DNA from: an uncultured Alphaproteobacteria bacterium
Lineage (GTDB): Bacteria > Pseudomonadota > Alphaproteobacteria > HIMB59
Length of the DNA: 64,000 nucleotides
Assembly (NCBI GenBank): GCA_902599045.1
Contig: CACKEA010000002.1
Coordinates: forward strand, 62,001-126,000
Direction of reading: 5' to 3'
Both the position numbers and the translations under genes were made by a program. Within the stretch, counting starts at the first letter, position 1; each line of letters opens with the position of its first letter. Shown here in pieces: positions 1 through 7,844 of this stretch. The notes beneath the pieces were generated by a model, which was not told where the DNA came from, ran no database searches, and was given only the letters and a program-made list of their open reading frames with translations.

Positions 1-661
1 TATCGGAATATTTGGTGCATATATCATCAAATATATTTTTTAATCTTTCAATCTCACCAAAGCCTTTCCATAGTGGTGTTACTTGAACATCCCAATCATT
101 AGCTATAGCAAATTCATGGCTATTAGGGTCTCTGGCTGCTATCCATATTGGGGGTCCATTGTCTTGTAAAGGTTTGGGAATAGAAGTTGTGCTTGGAAAT
201 TGAAAATATTTTCCATCGTGAGCATAATCACCCTTCCACAACTTTTGAAGTGTAGGAACTATTTCTCTCATGCGCAAACCAGCATCCATAGCATCCATTC
301 CAGGGATAATTCTGTTGTATTCATACAAGTAAGCCCCTCTAGCAAGGCCTAATTCTAATCTGCCGTTAGACAAGACGTCAGTCATAGCCGCTTCGCCAGC
401 TAATTTAATTGGATGCCAAAAAGGAACGATTAGTGTTCCTGTTCCCAGTTTTATCTTTTTTGTATATCGGCAGAGATCAGCAATAGTAATAAAGGGATTT
501 GGAGCAATCGCATAGTTCATCGCATGATGCTCACCAGTCCAGATTGCTCTCATGTCACTTTGATCCGCCATTTGGCATAGACTAATGAAATCCTCATATA
601 ATTGAGTGTATGATTGATTAGCATTATCTCTGATCATATGAACGAATAAGGAAAATTTCAT
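1..661 (-). CDS. LLM-class flavin-dependent oxidoreductase (partial)
   Basis: The 3' end of the gene lies beyond the left edge; about 220 N-terminal residues are present, starting at ATG 661. The translation opens MKFSLFVHMI and shows hallmarks of the luciferase-like monooxygenase TIM barrel: a TGEHH motif near residue 43, GTGTLIVPFWHPIKLA near 73, and NGRLELGLARG near 99, followed by PPIWIAARDP. The family uses FMNH2 or F420 to oxidise small substrates; the substrate is not predictable here. It is followed upstream on the same strand by an alpha/beta hydrolase and an AA_synth protein. Flavin monooxygenase, hydrolase and AA_synth genes often co-occur, so a small catabolic operon is an inference. 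Confidence 0.88.
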   Translation of the reverse strand, partial: MKFSLFVHMIRDNANQSYTQLYEDFISLCQMADQSDMRAIWTGEHHAMNYAIAPNPFITIADLCRYTKKIKLGTGTLIVPFWHPIKLAGEAAMTDVLSNGRLELGLARGAYLYEYNRIIPGMDAMDAGLRMREIVPTLQKLWKGDYAHDGKYFQFPSTTSIPKPLQDNGPPIWIAARDPNSHEFAIANDWDVQVTPLWKGFGEIERLKNIFDDICTKYSD

Positions 662-676
662 AATTTGATTTAACCG

Positions 677-1501
677 TTAATACTCTAAACCCTTAATAAA
701 TTGATTTAAATGAAAATTAAATTGATTGAAATGAGTTAAAAATAAAGCATGCCTTGCATTTTTTATAATCAATACTTTACTATTATGAAATCTAGCTAAT
801 TTTTTTGACATCAAAGGGGAGGAATTTTGATCTTTTTCACCTGTAATGAACATCATTGGACATTTAATTTTCTTAATCACCTCATTGGTGTTTCCTTTAA
901 TTTCTGAAAAAGTTTTATAACCAATCGAGTACCCTCTATAATTAAATGAATTCTTATTATTTTTTATTAATCTTTTAACAAATTTATAATTATCAATTGC
1001 AATTTTAGTTTTTGATGAACCAAACCATCTTTTAAGAGGCTCCTCGGCAATATTTTTTTTATCAGTATTCAATTCTAACTCTCTAGCTCTAACTTGAACT
1101 TTTTTTAATGCTAATTTTGATCTATTAAAAACTGGTGATACAGCAATACCTGATTTTAATAGTTTTGGATTTAGACCCGCTATTTGAATAGTTATTAAAG
1201 CTCCCAAAGAGTGTCCAATTAAAATTGGCTTAATAACTTTTTTATCTTTAATAAAATTTATTACTTTATTACTGTAGTTTTTTAGTTGAGGTTTTGCTTG
1301 TGATAAAAGATCACTTTTACCATGTCCGGGTAAATCTAAGGCATAAACAGTATAATTTTTTTTTAAAACAGAAATTTGTTTGTACCAACATTCTGCACTC
1401 AGCCCAAGACCATGAATTAAAACAATCGGATTTCCCTTACCCGATTTATGAAAAGCAATACCGTTTTGAGATTTATTTTTTCGCAGGATCATCGATATCA
1501 T
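677..1501 (-). CDS. alpha/beta hydrolase
   Basis: This is an alpha/beta-hydrolase fold protein of about 274 residues. Visible motifs are an oxyanion-region HGLG near residue 30, the nucleophile elbow GHSLGA near 96 (Ser as nucleophile), an acid in GEKDQ near 222 and a C-terminal NARHA His near 251, so the Ser-Asp-His triad looks complete. The reading frame also opens at a TTG six bases upstream (1507) and an ATG at 1492; I chose the ATG at 1501. The start overlaps the end of the upstream AA_synth gene by about 29 bases, implying translational coupling. No signal peptide is visible, so it is probably cytoplasmic. Substrate unknown. Confidence 0.85.
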   Translation of the reverse strand: MISMILRKNKSQNGIAFHKSGKGNPIVLIHGLGLSAECWYKQISVLKKNYTVYALDLPGHGKSDLLSQAKPQLKNYSNKVINFIKDKKVIKPILIGHSLGALITIQIAGLNPKLLKSGIAVSPVFNRSKLALKKVQVRARELELNTDKKNIAEEPLKRWFGSSKTKIAIDNYKFVKRLIKNNKNSFNYRGYSIGYKTFSEIKGNTNEVIKKIKCPMMFITGEKDQNSSPLMSKKLARFHNSKVLIIKNARHALFLTHFNQFNFHLNQFIKGLEY

Positions 1502-2072
1502 TACCAAGTTCTTTTAAATCTTGATATCGATCTCCAATTCTATGATGGGGTCTTCCACCGTCAGCTCCACCCAAAGCAATAACAATTTCGTTCGCAGCTG
1601 GGCTATCTGAAATAGCAAATTGAATTGTGTGATAATGAGATCTTTTGCCAGGATCGTGTTTGTCCATTAAGGGTATCATTATAGGGGCATTAGCTGGCCC
1701 TCTGGTATTTGTAAAAATTAGATAAGTTTTTGCATCAACTGCATTTCGAAAAAAGTTTCCAAATCTAAGTGTATGAGTAAAGGCAGAACCATGCTCCATT
1801 TCCCCCTCAGTTCCCACTACTGCAGCCTTACCGTAGGCTTCAACTTGATCGGGACCTCCAGCAATTTTAAGTATTCTCTCAGATAATTCTTGTCCTAAAA
1901 TTGGTGCAAATGATTGAATTTCTGGTTTTAAATCATCAATATATTTACCAGACCAAGGATTTTTTATTACAGCTGCAACAGCAAATATATGCAGAGGTTT
2001 ATCAGCTTTTTTAAAACCTTCTATATGTACTATTTCAGAGTAGTTTACAAACTTTCTAATTTCTAAACCCAT
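1473..2072 (-). CDS. AA_synth / DUF1185 family protein
   Basis: The 199-residue product matches from memory the 'amino acid synthesis' family (PF06684, DUF1185). It has the characteristic stretch PLHIFAVAAVIKNPW near residue 26, the GxxGEMEHGSAFTHTLRFG segment near 90, and a Gly/Asp-rich C-terminus (ALGGADGGRPHHRIGDRYQD). The biochemical role of the family is not firmly established despite its name. Members are commonly encoded next to flavin-dependent monooxygenases and hydrolases, as here. The gene ends inside the start of the hydrolase gene. Confidence 0.8.
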   Translation of the reverse strand: MGLEIRKFVNYSEIVHIEGFKKADKPLHIFAVAAVIKNPWSGKYIDDLKPEIQSFAPILGQELSERILKIAGGPDQVEAYGKAAVVGTEGEMEHGSAFTHTLRFGNFFRNAVDAKTYLIFTNTRGPANAPIMIPLMDKHDPGKRSHYHTIQFAISDSPAANEIVIALGGADGGRPHHRIGDRYQDLKELGNDIDDPAKK

Positions 2073-2136
2073 AACTACATTTAATACTAATTTATTAGCA
2101 ATTATACAATAAAACTAAAATTGTAGTTAAAGCGGG

Positions 2137-3966
2137 TTAGACTCTATTCGTACTAAGAATTGATTTGAGATTATTGTTAAAATCTTTGAAATTCTCTAAT
2201 CTTTCCACAAGTTCTTTCCAAAAAATTTTTTCATTTTTAAGTTGTGTATTTAATTTTGTTTTACAAAAAATATGAGTTTCCATTAATCTTTTCGATCCAG
2301 ATCTGACATAGTCACCTCCATTAAAACATCCATCAATTAAAAATATAAGCCCAGTTAAAAGATCAGGGTACTTCGATAGAAAAGATGAAGTAAACGGCCA
2401 TAACCAATGTTTTAATTTTTCATAACCTAGTTCATGCTCATCAGCGTATTGACTAAATAACAATATTCTTTCCAAATTTCCAATTTCTTTTCCAAATTTA
2501 GAAATCTCTATACTTTTCATTGCGAAGGCATGTTTGTCATGCCTCATGATTAAATCTTTTCCATGAATATGACTTAAATATTTACCTTCTTGAATAGTAG
2601 AAATACCAAAAGCTTGATCCTCAGCTCTATTTATAAAACTAGGCGTAAAGGGCACCCATTTTTTTAAACTATCTAAAGTTATTCCAGTTGTACCACCAGT
2701 TACATGAATTCTTTGAATATCATCTGAACGGTACATTAGTTCAGTTTCAGTAGAAACTGATTGTGGCCACTCTGGACAAAAAATATTCTTTGAAGTTAGT
2801 TTTGAAAATAAATCATTATTATCAGGTCTTTTAACATCGGGTGTAAATAGGCTTTTAGAGATATCTTTTTTGTTTACTAGAGCACCAGCTAACAGTCCAA
2901 GATCAACTTTTTTTCCATTTTGATCAGTAGCCATACCACCCCAATATTTTTGATTTTTAAAAATCTCAAAAATTGAAAATCCTGTTGTTTTTAAAAGAAC
3001 CTCTTGATCAAAAATTTGATCTAGATCTATTTTAAAGCTATAACTAATGTTTGAGTCTACAAACTTATTCCAAAGTAGTAGTATGTATTTTAAAAACGTA
3101 AAATGTCGTCCATAATTTCCATTTACGCCCATAATGTTATTTGTCTGATCTTTATCTGGGAATACTATTGAAGTAATCTTATTACAGATATCCTCATCAA
3201 ACAAAAACACATCAATATGCTTTAATTTTAAGTTTGTTTTGATGATGGATTTTAAATATTTAAGAGCAATTTTCTCTAAACCTTGATGAGTGACAGAGAC
3301 TGATAAAACAAGTGTGATTTTATCTAATTTATCAATATTATTTCTTTGAACTTCAAAAGCTAAAGCATTATCAAGATTTTCCAATCCATATATAATTTCA
3401 TTTTCATCTTTTGATGCGTCTAATGGAATAGGATGGTCATACCAAAAACTTTGATTAATATTTTTAAATTCTAGTACTTCATATTTAATTTCTTCAGGAA
3501 TATTTGGGGAGGAAAAATCTGAAGGAGTTGTAATTAACACATTACTAGAAAATAAGATTTCCTTTGAAGGATTTGATAAAGTCTTTTTACTTTGATAAAG
3601 ATTACTTAATTTTCTTTTTTTTAATAATCTTTCTTTTAAAGCATTTGGATCTTCAGAAGCTTCTGATGCTTCTGGACAAAATAAATTCCATAAATTTTTC
3701 TCTGATAGAGGATCATATTTATATGAAATATTCTTAATATCCATGCTAAAAAATTTTTCAAATAAATTTAAAGATGGATTATTTTCTTCAGATTTTAAAA
3801 TGTCTAAAGACTTTTTATAATCATGGCTATTTTTAAAAAATTGTATAATAAAAGCTCTAAAAAGTTTTGATAAATCATCATTTGATTTATCCAGAGACAA
3901 ATATGATAATTCTCTTTCAGAAATAAGATTACTTAAAATTTTTTCTATATATTTATATTCACGCAT
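2137..3966 (-). CDS. large hypothetical protein, possible GT-A-like glycosyltransferase
   Basis: This is a 609-residue protein I do not recognise as a named family. The N-terminal third is helical and Lys/Ser rich. The middle (about residues 205-330) resembles a GT-A nucleotide-sugar fold, with a DxD-like KIDLDQ near 315. Further on come GGTTGITLDSLKKW and a RAEDQAFG motif near 445, similar to the acidic motif seen late in many GT-A enzymes. There is no signal peptide and no clear membrane segment. It sits 15 bases downstream of an SDR gene on the same strand. A glycosyltransferase role is inference only. Confidence 0.6.
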   Translation of the reverse strand: MREYKYIEKILSNLISERELSYLSLDKSNDDLSKLFRAFIIQFFKNSHDYKKSLDILKSEENNPSLNLFEKFFSMDIKNISYKYDPLSEKNLWNLFCPEASEASEDPNALKERLLKKRKLSNLYQSKKTLSNPSKEILFSSNVLITTPSDFSSPNIPEEIKYEVLEFKNINQSFWYDHPIPLDASKDENEIIYGLENLDNALAFEVQRNNIDKLDKITLVLSVSVTHQGLEKIALKYLKSIIKTNLKLKHIDVFLFDEDICNKITSIVFPDKDQTNNIMGVNGNYGRHFTFLKYILLLWNKFVDSNISYSFKIDLDQIFDQEVLLKTTGFSIFEIFKNQKYWGGMATDQNGKKVDLGLLAGALVNKKDISKSLFTPDVKRPDNNDLFSKLTSKNIFCPEWPQSVSTETELMYRSDDIQRIHVTGGTTGITLDSLKKWVPFTPSFINRAEDQAFGISTIQEGKYLSHIHGKDLIMRHDKHAFAMKSIEISKFGKEIGNLERILLFSQYADEHELGYEKLKHWLWPFTSSFLSKYPDLLTGLIFLIDGCFNGGDYVRSGSKRLMETHIFCKTKLNTQLKNEKIFWKELVERLENFKDFNNNLKSILSTNRV

Positions 3967-3980
3967 TCAGAAAAGACTTA

Positions 3981-4709
3981 CTAAAGGTTTTGATTTGTTG
4001 GAAGAATAACTAAGTCTCTAATATTAGCTCCTCTACCCCTAGATAATGCAAAATCAAAACAAGATACAACCTCTTTTACATCTAATGCATTTCCCTCTTT
4101 AATCATGTTATTGATATATTTTTTATCCCTTATTGGTTCTAAATCCCATAATTCTGTCATAATCATTCCAGGTGCTATTGAAATAACCCTAATATTATTT
4201 TTAGAAACTTGTGTTCTTAGCCCATGAGCAAATGATTGAATTGCATGTTTTGATGCACTATATATCGGCTCCCAGTGTATAGCTTGGTGACCTGAAATTG
4301 AGCTTGTTATTGCAATATCACCAAATTTATTTTTTTTCATGTGAGGTAAAACTAAATTTATAAGTCTAAAGACACTTGTTACGTTAACACTTATTACACG
4401 ATCCCATCTATCTGGGTCACCAGATATTATTTTATCTGGTTCGTATAACCCCGCATTTGCTATTAAGATATCAATTTTTTTAAATTTCTTAATTGACTCA
4501 TCAACAATTCTTTTTATGTCTTTTGATTTTGTCAAATCAGCACAAATAAATAGTGTATTTTTCTTGTATTTAGTTGATTGTTTTTCTACTTTCTCTCTTC
4601 TGCTGCCAACAAGTATTAATTTGTAATTTTTTTTATAGTAATACTCGGCTAAAGCTTTACCTACACCGGAAGTGGCACCAGTAATAAGCATAACTCTATT
4701 TGTTTTCAT
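3981..4709 (-). CDS. SDR family NAD(P)-dependent oxidoreductase
   Basis: A classical short-chain dehydrogenase/reductase of 242 residues. The Rossmann motif TGATSGVGKA is near residue 10, NAG near 85, the catalytic Ser region TSSISG near 136, and the YSASK Tyr/Lys pair near 150. The post-catalytic PG motif (IAPGMIMTE) is also present. The substrate cannot be deduced. The gene lies between the chromosomal side of the tRNA-Thr repeat and the large putative glycosyltransferase, and probably shares a transcript with the latter. Confidence 0.9.
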   Translation of the reverse strand: MKTNRVMLITGATSGVGKALAEYYYKKNYKLILVGSRREKVEKQSTKYKKNTLFICADLTKSKDIKRIVDESIKKFKKIDILIANAGLYEPDKIISGDPDRWDRVISVNVTSVFRLINLVLPHMKKNKFGDIAITSSISGHQAIHWEPIYSASKHAIQSFAHGLRTQVSKNNIRVISIAPGMIMTELWDLEPIRDKKYINNMIKEGNALDVKEVVSCFDFALSRGRGANIRDLVILPTNQNL

Positions 4710-4747
4710 TTTTCAAAAATTCTTTAATTATATTCAATATATCATTG

Positions 4748-4797
4748 AAATATGGTGCCGCCGAGAAGAATTGAACTTCCGACCCCACCCTTACCAA
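4748..4797 (-). repeat. direct repeat copy of the tRNA-Thr 3' part (att-like, distal copy)
   Basis: Fifty bases identical to 7524-7573. The copy contains the tRNA-Thr(GGT) sequence from the anticodon loop to the encoded CCA end plus five flanking bases, but none of the 5' half. Identity stops exactly at the 5' edge of the anticodon loop. A truncated tRNA 3' end at a distance from an intact tRNA is the usual footprint of integrase-mediated insertion at a tRNA gene. Confidence 0.9.
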
Positions 4798-5025
4798 TAG
4801 TCTACTTTCTTACCATAATGAACAAAAATCGACAAAAACTTGTTCTTTTGGGTAATGCTAAACAAAGGTTTACAGTTAAAAACATAAAAAAGTGTGTAAT
4901 TTCTGCACACCTTCTTTAGTTAGGGTTAATTTTATAAAATTAGCTTAATAATTTATTAAATTCAAAGTTGTTAGCAAAAGATTTGAAAAAAAATATTATT
5001 TTGTTAATTTATAACAAAAATAAAT
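4798..5025. other. non-coding stretch inside the island
   Basis: Together with the flanking repeat this forms a gap of just over 300 bases without a protein gene. I see an imperfect GTGTG/CACAC hairpin near 4893-4911 and, close to 5026, an AT-rich stretch (TTGTTAATTTATAACAAAAA) that recurs almost unchanged upstream of the second lyase-like gene. It probably contains the promoter of the first lyase-like gene. No short ORF with convincing coding character was found. Confidence 0.4.
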
Positions 5026-5958
5026 ATGAATAAGTTTGTTTTTTTATTCTTTTTCATTCCTATCCTGAGTTGGGGACTAACTTTTAGTGATGGTAAACAA
5101 TTAGGTGCCTATAAGGGATATGGTTGGCTAACCATTGAAAAGCATGATTTAGACGCAAGTAAAGAATGGAGTCAAAATGTTGACAATGAATTTTCAAGAT
5201 TTGGTGGTTCTTCACATCGATTTGAATTAAGAGCTTTTGATTGTAGTGGTTTTGACTGTGGAAGGGGAAAATTTAAAGGTTCTTTTGGAAGAACTGAGGC
5301 GTATATAAATACGAAAGAAAGTGGAGAAAATTGGTATGCATGGTCATTTTTTATAGACAATTCTGAGCTTACTTATTCTTCAACTTCTCATAAAGAAATT
5401 GACAACCATTTAATTCAATTTGGGCAAATGAAACTAGCTAATGAAAACAAGGTTTTTCCTCAATGCCGAGATTATGGATCTGAAAATGTATTTATATTGC
5501 AATATAAAAAAAAATATGAGGGTTTAGTTATTTCGCGACAGCATTGTACAAAAGATGGTGTTGTTGAAAATCACGAAAATAGCACAATCATTCCAAAAGA
5601 TATTTTATTTAACCAGTGGCACGATATTATTCTTCATGCTCAGTGGGGCAAAAAAGGGTTTTTCAATATGTATGTAAATGGAGATTTAAAATATTCTGAA
5701 GAAGGGTTTATAACAAATACATATAGTTACAAAGGTAAATCTTATGGACCTTCATTTAGATATGGTATTTACCAAAATAATGCTCCAAAAAGTTTTAACG
5801 GTAAAATAGTTGCTTGGTATGACGGTATTGCTAGAGCAAAGAAATGTACAGCAGAGGGGTTTTCTAATCTATTGAAAGATCTCGGATATAGTTGTGAGTC
5901 ATTGAAAGATTTAGATGGTAAAATTATAACACCATATTTTATAGAGGCCTCATGGTAA
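5026..5958 (+). CDS. secreted polysaccharide-lyase-like protein A
   Basis: The 310-residue product begins with a clear Sec signal peptide (hydrophobic core FVFLFFFIPILSWG, residues 4-17). The mature part resembles the jelly-roll polysaccharide lyase family PF14099: WYAWSFFIDNS near 105, a Gln/His stretch (NHLIQFGQMK) near 127, NQWHDIILHAQWG near 198 with MYVNGD following, then a RYGIYQNN strand and WYDGIARA. Eight Cys residues in the mature chain suggest disulfides. It is the first of two tandem paralogues that share the signal-peptide sequence, the GLTFxDGKQ mature start and a C-terminal LGYSCES/TL. Substrate is unknown; a periplasmic or secreted location is inferred. Confidence 0.7.
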   Translation: MNKFVFLFFFIPILSWGLTFSDGKQLGAYKGYGWLTIEKHDLDASKEWSQNVDNEFSRFGGSSHRFELRAFDCSGFDCGRGKFKGSFGRTEAYINTKESGENWYAWSFFIDNSELTYSSTSHKEIDNHLIQFGQMKLANENKVFPQCRDYGSENVFILQYKKKYEGLVISRQHCTKDGVVENHENSTIIPKDILFNQWHDIILHAQWGKKGFFNMYVNGDLKYSEEGFITNTYSYKGKSYGPSFRYGIYQNNAPKSFNGKIVAWYDGIARAKKCTAEGFSNLLKDLGYSCESLKDLDGKIITPYFIEASW

Positions 5959-6097
5959 AAATTATTGAAAATATTGTATTGTCTAAAAGAATAGAAACAT
6001 CCATCTCTTTCATAAAAGTAAAAATGAAAACTTTTATTTATTTAATCTTTAAAAATTTTGAAAGTTTTTTATTTTGTTATTTTATAACAAATATGTA

Positions 6098-7525
6098 ATG
6101 AACAAGTTAATTGTTTTATTTTTTTTCATACCCACCCTAAGTTGGGGCTTAACATTTAAAGACGGCAAACAGATTGATGGTGACACTCTAAATTCTTTTG
6201 AAAATTCAAATATCCCTCAAATAGATGGACAATATATCTTAGAATGGGAAACATTAGTATTTGCAGATGATAAAAAAACTATCACTGATAGTAATCAAGA
6301 TGCGATTGATGAAGTCAATTTTGTGAATGGAGAGGTAAAAAATATAACTTTCAATGACGGAGTGCGTATTGGAAATAAGTACAGAAAAAGCATAAAAATC
6401 AACCAAAAAAATGATGATATTATTATCATTGGAAATTTAGACATATCCTGCGATTGCCCAGAAAAAGTAAAGATTACTTTAAAAAAGAAAAATCAAGATA
6501 ATGAAGTCATTTTTGAAGGAATGGCTTCTTGGGGCGACCAAGACTCTAACGAATATATTAAAGCTACTCTTAAACAATTATCTTCTGAAAACTTGGCGTT
6601 TACAAATGACTTATATAAAAAAAATCTTGGAATAGAAAATCCTAATGACACAACTTTACAAGGCTGGAATGACTGGAGGGTTACAGGTAGAAAAGAGATG
6701 CAAGCATATGAAAATAAAAAAAATATTAAATTATTTTCTGTTGTAAGTTCACCAACCCGTTTTGGAGAAACATCTTTTTTTATTCAAGCCCCAGGTGACG
6801 AATGTTTTCAAAGAGATGAGGATTGTAAACGCCCAAATGGTGAAAAACAAAAAAGAGTTGAGCCAAGACATGATACTGGATTTGTAGGAAATATTTGGGT
6901 TAGCTTTTCTTTTTACTTACCAGATAAATTTGAAATGCCGACAATGAAAAAAGCACTTTTACAATTTCATAGTGACTGGGACTATTTACCTCCAATGTTT
7001 ATGATTGATATAGTTAAAAGTAGAGGTTTAATTTGGTCACATGAATCAGCTAAAGGTATTAAATTATATCCAGAAGGTAATAATAATTGCTCTCCAGGGG
7101 CAGGCGGTGAAAATAAACATCAATTTTGTAGTGCACAATTCCAAGAATACTCAATTTTAAAAACTGATGAGATAAAAAGAAATAGATGGTATGACTTTGT
7201 CTTTAATATAAATTTCGATAATAAAAATATAGATCAAGCTTTTCATAAAATTTGGATGAACGGTGAACTTGTCATATCAAAAAATAATCAAACATTATGG
7301 GAACAGTTACCTGGTATAGAAAAAGATAGAAACAAGGCAGTTTTTCAATTTGGTATCTATGGATCTTTTTTAGATTATTCTCATCAAGAATATTTTGCGG
7401 ACGAAATACATTTTGCTAGAAATTGTGAAGATTTGGATATAGAAAATCTTGGTTATTCATGTGAAACATTAATCTCTCAGAAAATAAAAGAGTCAGTACC
7501 CTCCAGAGTACAAGCTGGATTATAA
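6098..7525 (+). CDS. secreted polysaccharide-lyase-like protein B
   Basis: Start set at ATG 6098 because the following sequence (MNKLIVLFFFIPTLSWG) aligns with the signal peptide of the upstream paralogue; the frame is open to 6074. The 475-residue product has an extra N-terminal region of about 190 residues, followed by a lyase-like jelly-roll: VSFSFYLPDKFEMPTMKKA, LLQFHSDWD near 295, RNRWYDFVFNINFD near 370, IWMNGE, FQFGIYGS and ADEIHFARNCEDL. It ends in LGYSCETL like protein A. The upstream region also resembles that of protein A, so the pair looks like a tandem duplication with later domain gain or loss. Its stop codon lies inside the att-like repeat, five bases before the tRNA-Thr CCA end. 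Confidence 0.7.
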   Translation: MNKLIVLFFFIPTLSWGLTFKDGKQIDGDTLNSFENSNIPQIDGQYILEWETLVFADDKKTITDSNQDAIDEVNFVNGEVKNITFNDGVRIGNKYRKSIKINQKNDDIIIIGNLDISCDCPEKVKITLKKKNQDNEVIFEGMASWGDQDSNEYIKATLKQLSSENLAFTNDLYKKNLGIENPNDTTLQGWNDWRVTGRKEMQAYENKKNIKLFSVVSSPTRFGETSFFIQAPGDECFQRDEDCKRPNGEKQKRVEPRHDTGFVGNIWVSFSFYLPDKFEMPTMKKALLQFHSDWDYLPPMFMIDIVKSRGLIWSHESAKGIKLYPEGNNNCSPGAGGENKHQFCSAQFQEYSILKTDEIKRNRWYDFVFNINFDNKNIDQAFHKIWMNGELVISKNNQTLWEQLPGIEKDRNKAVFQFGIYGSFLDYSHQEYFADEIHFARNCEDLDIENLGYSCETLISQKIKESVPSRVQAGL

Positions 7526-7573
7526 ATATGGTGCCGCCGAGAAGAATTGAACTTCCGACCCCACCCTTACCAA
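7524..7573 (-). repeat. direct repeat copy within the intact tRNA-Thr gene (att-like)
   Basis: Identical over 50 bases to 4748-4797. This copy is part of the complete tRNA-Thr gene and runs from the anticodon loop through the CCA end into the last codons of lyase-like protein B. The lyase-like gene therefore ends within the repeat, so the cargo was delivered together with the sequence that restores the tRNA 3' end. Confidence 0.9.
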
Positions 7574-7603
7574 GGGTGTGCTCTACCACTGAGCTACGGC
7601 GGC
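7529..7603 (-). tRNA. tRNA-Thr (anticodon GGT)
   Basis: The cloverleaf is visible on the minus strand: acceptor GCCGCCG paired with CGGCGGC, D stem GCTC/GAGC, anticodon stem CACCC/GGGTG with loop TTGGTAA (anticodon GGT, Thr), a T arm with TTCAATT loop, and an encoded ACCA end. It is 75 nt including CCA. The 45 nt from the anticodon loop to the 3' end are duplicated at 4753-4797. Confidence 0.96.
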
Positions 7604-7627
7604 ATATTAAAAGAGTAATATAACTTA

Positions 7628-7813
7628 TTAATACATATTGAAAAACATTAACAAAAGACATCCTGCAGTAAGGTATTTAAAACTTTCATAAACAATTTTC
7701 CATTTAGTATTACTTTGGCTCAAACGCCATGTAACAAATGTAATAGCTAAACAACCAAACGAAACAAACCTCATAAAATTAGGGTTTTTAGTTAATTCAA
7801 TGATAGCTGACAT
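7628..7813 (-). CDS. small hypothetical membrane protein
   Basis: A 61-residue product with two probable membrane segments (MRFVSFGCLAITFVTW near 14-29 and FKYLTAGCLLLMFF near 45-58). It starts 31 bases downstream of the next gene's stop on the same strand and ends just before the tRNA-Thr gene. I do not recognise a family. The length, the hydrophobic pattern and the tight spacing support a real gene, but it could be fortuitous. Confidence 0.5.
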   Translation of the reverse strand: MSAIIELTKNPNFMRFVSFGCLAITFVTWRLSQSNTKWKIVYESFKYLTAGCLLLMFFNMY

Positions 7814-7844
7814 AATTAATTTACAAGATAAAATTTATTAGAAA

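Larger units (their letters stand above)
4748..7573. mobile_element. putative 2.8-kb tRNA-Thr-integrated island or remnant
   Basis: The segment is bounded by the 50-bp direct repeats of the tRNA-Thr 3' part. The intact tRNA is at the right end with its 3' end pointing into the segment, and the displaced 3' fragment is at the left end, which is the expected orientation for an attL/attR pair. The only genes inside are two related secreted polysaccharide-lyase-like proteins; no integrase, excisionase or replication gene is visible. It may be a cargo-only remnant or a satellite mobilised in trans. Delimitation is seen in the sequence; mobility is inferred. Confidence 0.65.

Noticed and set aside
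4800-4905. Reverse-strand frame of about 35 codons next to the tRNA fragment that could be an integrase C-terminus
   Set aside because: The frame is interrupted by a stop, and no tyrosine-recombinase motif (R-H-R-Y) can be seen.
4890-4915. Hairpin GTGTG...CACAC as a terminator
   Set aside because: Short stem with imperfect pairing and no T-run directly after it on either strand; left as a weak dyad only.
7416-7661. 81-residue frame antisense to the lyase-like gene and tRNA-Thr
   Set aside because: It reads through the tRNA gene and the opposite strand of a clear gene; composition is not protein-like.
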